From positions 47,278,503 through 47,342,502 of the forward strand of contig CM032117.1 of assembly GCA_018894105.1 (NCBI GenBank): 64,000 nt of DNA. Direction: 5' to 3'. Source of the stretch: Jacaranda mimosifolia (taxonomy: Eukaryota > Streptophyta > Magnoliopsida > Lamiales > Bignoniaceae). This document shows, one piece after another, positions 60,700 to 64,000 of this stretch. Each line of letters opens with the position of its first letter. The first letter of the stretch is position 1. A program made the translations under genes and the position numbers. The notes under the pieces were generated by a model. That model did not search any database and was not told the DNA's origin. It saw only the letters and a list, made by a program, of their open reading frames with translations.

Positions 60700-61922
60700 A
60701 TAGGGAATGTAGGATGCCGCACAATTTTGCCATCATCTTTTGTTGGAAGTCCGCACGATATGTACTAGAGATACCAAAATGCAATGTCAGTGGTTTAGAA
60801 ATATGGTAAGGCAAATCTCTTTATCACAATGACATGCAATCCATCATGGCAAGAAATACAAAATGAGCTTCAAGCGGGACAAACACCTCAAGATTGGCTT
60901 GATTTGTTAACTAGAATTTTTCGTGCAAAATTTAAAGAACTCAAAAATGATATTTATTATAGGGGCGTTGTTGGAAAGGTGCTTGCACATGTTCATGTAA
61001 TTGAATTCCAAAAAAGAGGTCTACCTCATGTTCATATGCTGGTGATCCTAGATGGCAATAACAAGCTCAAAACACCAAATGATTATGATAACATAGTCAG
61101 ATCAGAAATTTCTAATAAAAACGATGAGCTTATGTTATATGAAGTTGTTTTTAGACATATGATACATGGTCTGTGCGGACAAATGAATGCTAATGTTCCT
61201 TGCATGAAAAACTATCCCAAGCCATTTGCACCATGCACTGTACAAGGAACTGATTCTTATCCAATATATCGATGTCATAATGATAATAGATATATTGCTT
61301 TGGATCGCAATGGTGATGTAGTTGTTGACAATGGTTGGGTTGTACTATATACTATTTGGTTACTTTTGAAGTATGATTGTCATATAAATGTTGAAATATG
61401 TAGCAGCATAAAAAGTATAAAGTACTGATACAAATATGTCTACAAGAGACTTGACTGTGTAGTATTTGAGGTACGCCCAGGACCAAATTATGATGAAGTC
61501 AGTCAGTACATTGATGGAAGGTATATTTGTGCTCCAGAGGCATTATTAAAGATTTATAAGTTTCCAATGAGTAGAATCTATCCATCTGTTTTATGACTAC
61601 AAATTCACCTTCCAAATATGCAACAAGTTCAATTTCATCTTTTTCAAATGATTTCTAATGTGATATTGATGAGAGAAACTCTTAGACCACGTTAACAGAA
61701 TTTTTTAAAGTTTACAGTGAAGATAGAGAACTTAACAAATACCTATACAATGAATTCCCTAAATGTTACAGATGGATGATAAGAGAAAAACTTTGGCAAA
61801 AAAGGAGAACACAATAAAAAGTCATAAACTGAGTATATGTTGTGTCATCTACTGAAAGAAAGAGGTTTTATTTACACATTCTACTCAGTCATGTTAGAGG
61901 TCCGAAATAATTTGATGATTTA
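60700..61922 (+). pseudogene. Helitron Rep (HUH endonuclease) domain
   Basis: RTILPSSFVGSPHDMY, LFITMTCNPSWQEIQNELQA, GQTPQDWLDLLTRIFRAKF, and the HUH metal site in EFQKRGLPHVHMLVIL (about 61003-61050), then MNANVPCMKNYPKPF and YPIYRCHNDNRYI. The open piece 60829-61428 ends with a stop inside the tyrosine motif region (SIKY-stop-YKYVYKRLD). After it the frame goes on with YIDGRYICAPEALLKIYKFP and IHLPNMQQVQFHLF, with further stops. Rep would nick and join DNA in rolling-circle-like transposition; this copy is broken. Confidence 0.87.
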
Positions 61923-63293
61923 TTGACAATGAACAATGTGCATTATCTAATATTTAAGCAAGCTGCTGAAATATCCGGTCTTCTCGAAGAAGATGATAGT
62001 ATTCGTCAGTGCTTAAATGAGGCACAAACTGTTAGAATGCCTTTCGCTCTCAAGCGGTTGTTTGCCATCATCTTACTTTATTGTCAACCAACTAGAGTAA
62101 GAAGACTATGGGAAGAAAATTATGCTTACATGATCGAAGACTATCCTTCTTCAATTACCACAAATAGTGTACTTATTATGAATAGACTGCTACATGAATT
62201 AAATAATATACTTTTGCAACATCGGAGAAATTTGAAAGAGTTTGGCTTGCGTCAGGTAAGTGAAGACTATCTCGACTTAGGTAATGTCTCTAGTTTAATA
62301 GAAGATAAACTAGCCATACCAATCATGGAAGATGATCTACATACGGTTAGCAAACTGAATTCAAGTCAGTCACATGTATTTAACACCATTAAGCAAGTAA
62401 TTATGAGCAGGCACAATGCAGTTTTTTTTGTAAATAGACCTGGTGGAGCTGGAAAAACATTCCTACATCGAGCTTTACTTGCGAGTTTTCGTAAGGATGG
62501 GTTCATAGTACTAGCCACAGCAACATCAAGAATTGTAGTTAACCAACTTTCAGGTGGTAGAACGGCACATTCAAAACTTAAAATACCAATTAAGTTGGAT
62601 TCGACCTCTATGTGTAATTTTAGTAAGCAACAAGAGATATGTCACCTATTAGCTCTGGCATCAGCAATTATTTGGGATGAAGCTCCCATGGCAGATCGAA
62701 AGGCAATTGAAACTATTGACCGAACACTAAGAGAAATGCTTGAAATTGACTTACCATTTGGTAGGAAGGTAATGATACTAGGAGGCGATTTTTGTCAATT
62801 TTTTCCTATTGTTGTTAGGGGCACTAGATCACAAGCTATGAAGGCGAGCATTATTGAGTCACATTTATGGCCCACTATTATGGTTTTTCACTTGGTCGAG
62901 AATCTTAGAGCTCAACATGATCGAAACTTCTCTGATTTTTTGCTCTATGTTGGTAATGGTGAAGAACCTACCATGCAAGATAATATGATAAAAATTCCAA
63001 ATTTTATGGCTATACCATGGGAAGGTGAACATTCAATTGAGCGTTTGATAGAATCAATTTTTGGAGATCTTGATTCCCATACTTATGATCCTGAGTATAT
63101 GATGGATAGAGCGCTCATAACTCTATTAAATAATGATGTCAATAAACTGAATGAAAAAGTAATTCAAGCATTCCCAAGTGAAGATGAAGCTACTTATTAC
63201 TCATTTGACTCTGTGCCAGATGATCTAAATAATTTATATTTGCTGAAATTTCTAAACTCCCTTCTCCTAGAAATCTCCCACCTCACAAGTTGA
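61923..63293 (+). CDS. Helitron PIF1-type helicase, main part
   Basis: A 456-aa open frame. Walker A is RPGGAGKTFL (about residue 176) where GPGGTGKT is usual; motif Ia region FIVLATATSRIVVNQL; TAHSKLKIPI; Walker B IIWDEAPM (about residue 250); motif III GGDFCQFFPIVVRG, with Cys where Arg is common; motif IV LVENLRAQ; and DRALITLLNNDVNKLNE. The frame ends in a stop at 63293 caused by a frameshift near 63260 in the FLNS..PPHKL region; the C-terminal part continues in another frame. The helicase would unwind donor DNA during Helitron movement. It is one of the best-preserved transposon frames in the window, but it is not complete. Confidence 0.88.
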   Translation: MTMNNVHYLIFKQAAEISGLLEEDDSIRQCLNEAQTVRMPFALKRLFAIILLYCQPTRVRRLWEENYAYMIEDYPSSITTNSVLIMNRLLHELNNILLQHRRNLKEFGLRQVSEDYLDLGNVSSLIEDKLAIPIMEDDLHTVSKLNSSQSHVFNTIKQVIMSRHNAVFFVNRPGGAGKTFLHRALLASFRKDGFIVLATATSRIVVNQLSGGRTAHSKLKIPIKLDSTSMCNFSKQQEICHLLALASAIIWDEAPMADRKAIETIDRTLREMLEIDLPFGRKVMILGGDFCQFFPIVVRGTRSQAMKASIIESHLWPTIMVFHLVENLRAQHDRNFSDFLLYVGNGEEPTMQDNMIKIPNFMAIPWEGEHSIERLIESIFGDLDSHTYDPEYMMDRALITLLNNDVNKLNEKVIQAFPSEDEATYYSFDSVPDDLNNLYLLKFLNSLLLEISHLTS

Positions 63294-63757
63294 CTCTAAA
63301 GAAAGGGGCACTAGTTATGCTTCTAAGAAATACTGATACAAAAGTTGGGCTGTGTAATGGCACTGAATTAATCTGTCGGAGATTTGGTAGAAATGTAATT
63401 GATGCAGAAGTTCTAACTAGAGAATTTAAGGGAACAAGAGTCTTCTTGCCGCGCATTCCTTTGAAAACATCACGAAATGCAAAAATGTCGTTTGAAATGA
63501 CACGACGATAGTTCCTAGTTAGATTGAGCTTTGCATTAACAATTAACAAATCTCAAGGCCAAACAATCCCAAATGTTGGAATTTGTTTGCCTGATCACGT
63601 TTTCAGTCATGGCCAATTATATATTGCTCTTTCACGAGGTGTTTTTGAAAGAACCACAAAAATGTTAGTTAAGGAGGGAAATATAAATGGGATTAAAGGG
63701 ATTTATACTAGGAATGTTGTTTTCCCTGAAATATTTGCAAAGTTGCAAAGTAAGTAA
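63290..63757 (+). pseudogene. Helitron helicase C-terminus
   Basis: Shifted frame with LTLKKGALVMLLRNTDTKVG, LCNGTELICRRF, VFLPRIPLKTS, a stop at 63509, then LSFALTINKSQGQTIPNVGI and LPDHVFSHGQLYIALSRG (helicase motifs V and VI), ending at the natural stop at 63757. Confidence 0.86.
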
Positions 63758-64000
63758 GAGGTATCTATTGAATTTTTATTTTTTTAATTGATAATAACTC
63801 ATTCTACATGAAAACTTTCTTATCAATATTAGTTTTCTTTAATTCATATATGCTAATATGTTTTAATACATAATGATTTGATTTTTCATGAAATTCATCA
63901 CATTCACTTACATCTATTTTAATTTATGGATTTGATTCTCCTTCTATATTAGTTATTGTAATCCTTTATACTTTTGGTTGGCATAGTAACCAATAGCGTC
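63758..64000. other. Helitron 3' region, cut by the window edge
   Basis: AT-rich. No terminal hairpin or CTRR end found here; the element must end beyond the window. Confidence 0.5.

Larger units (their letters stand above)
55002..64000 (+). mobile_element. Helitron, partial at the right edge
   Basis: The 5' end is at TCTATACTATTCTAAAAAGG, a typical plant Helitron start, preceded by A as expected for insertion between A and T. It encodes on the plus strand an N-terminal region, the Helitron_like_N/Rep (HUH) domain and a PIF1-type helicase (57899-63757), as in autonomous plant Helitrons. The reading frame carries several stops and at least one frameshift, so this copy is probably inactive. 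The 3' hairpin and CTRR end are not in the window. Linking the 5' end to the coding region 2.9 kb downstream is inference. Confidence 0.82.

Noticed and set aside
1..64000. tRNA, rRNA, snoRNA or organelle-derived insertions
   Set aside because: No cloverleaf-like box A/box B pairs, rRNA cores or plastid/mitochondrial gene sequence noticed on reading; a tRNAscan or Rfam search was not possible.

Overview
The window is nuclear DNA of a seed plant, most likely a eudicot. The support is an AT-rich background, plant-type split genes with GT..AG introns and plant-specific protein families, and a dense layer of plant LTR retrotransposons, hAT/MULE/MITE-type DNA elements and a Helitron. I see no bacterial genes, rRNA, tRNA or CRISPR. 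I cannot name the species.

Two host genes are present, both on the minus strand. (1) A telomere-repeat-binding factor of the TRB/SMH class (CDS 16256 down to 11684, six exons, 279 aa) has an N-terminal Myb/SANT domain, a linker-histone H1/H5 globular domain and a C-terminal coiled coil. (2) A VOC/glyoxalase-I-like protein (CDS 32774 down to 19281, five exons, 201 aa) is probably plastid-targeted. Its first coding exon (15 codons) is separated from the rest by an intron of about 11.5 kb that has been inflated by transposons: a hAT-type element with an exact 8-bp target duplication, a Copia element nested inside that one, and a second Copia element.

Mobile DNA, left to right: a Ty3/Gypsy element of Tat type (1403-11097, minus strand, TSD TATAC) with decayed gag-pol and a convergent antisense accessory ORF that has its own TATA box; the host-intron cluster (21745-32097); a long-TIR MULE-like element (34373-35739); a short tandem array plus a protein-coding fragment (36960-37460); a gag-only Gypsy-type LTR element (37557-42181, TSD GTATT) carrying minisatellites and a nested MITE-like insertion; a Sirevirus-like Copia element (42383-49216); a 3-kb repeat array (49240-52370); a 259-bp direct duplication (53132-53635); and a Helitron whose 5' end is at 55002 and which runs off the right edge, carrying broken Rep and PIF1-type helicase coding sequence.

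All transposon pol genes carry stops, frameshifts or domain deletions, so none looks autonomous. The most unusual signal is the 49.2-52.4 kb array. Its repeat units differ in length (roughly 200-450 bp), yet each carries the same module of five GTAC-like sites spaced 21-22-21-21 bp, close to two helical turns. I find ten modules; eight have exactly this spacing and two have a small indel.
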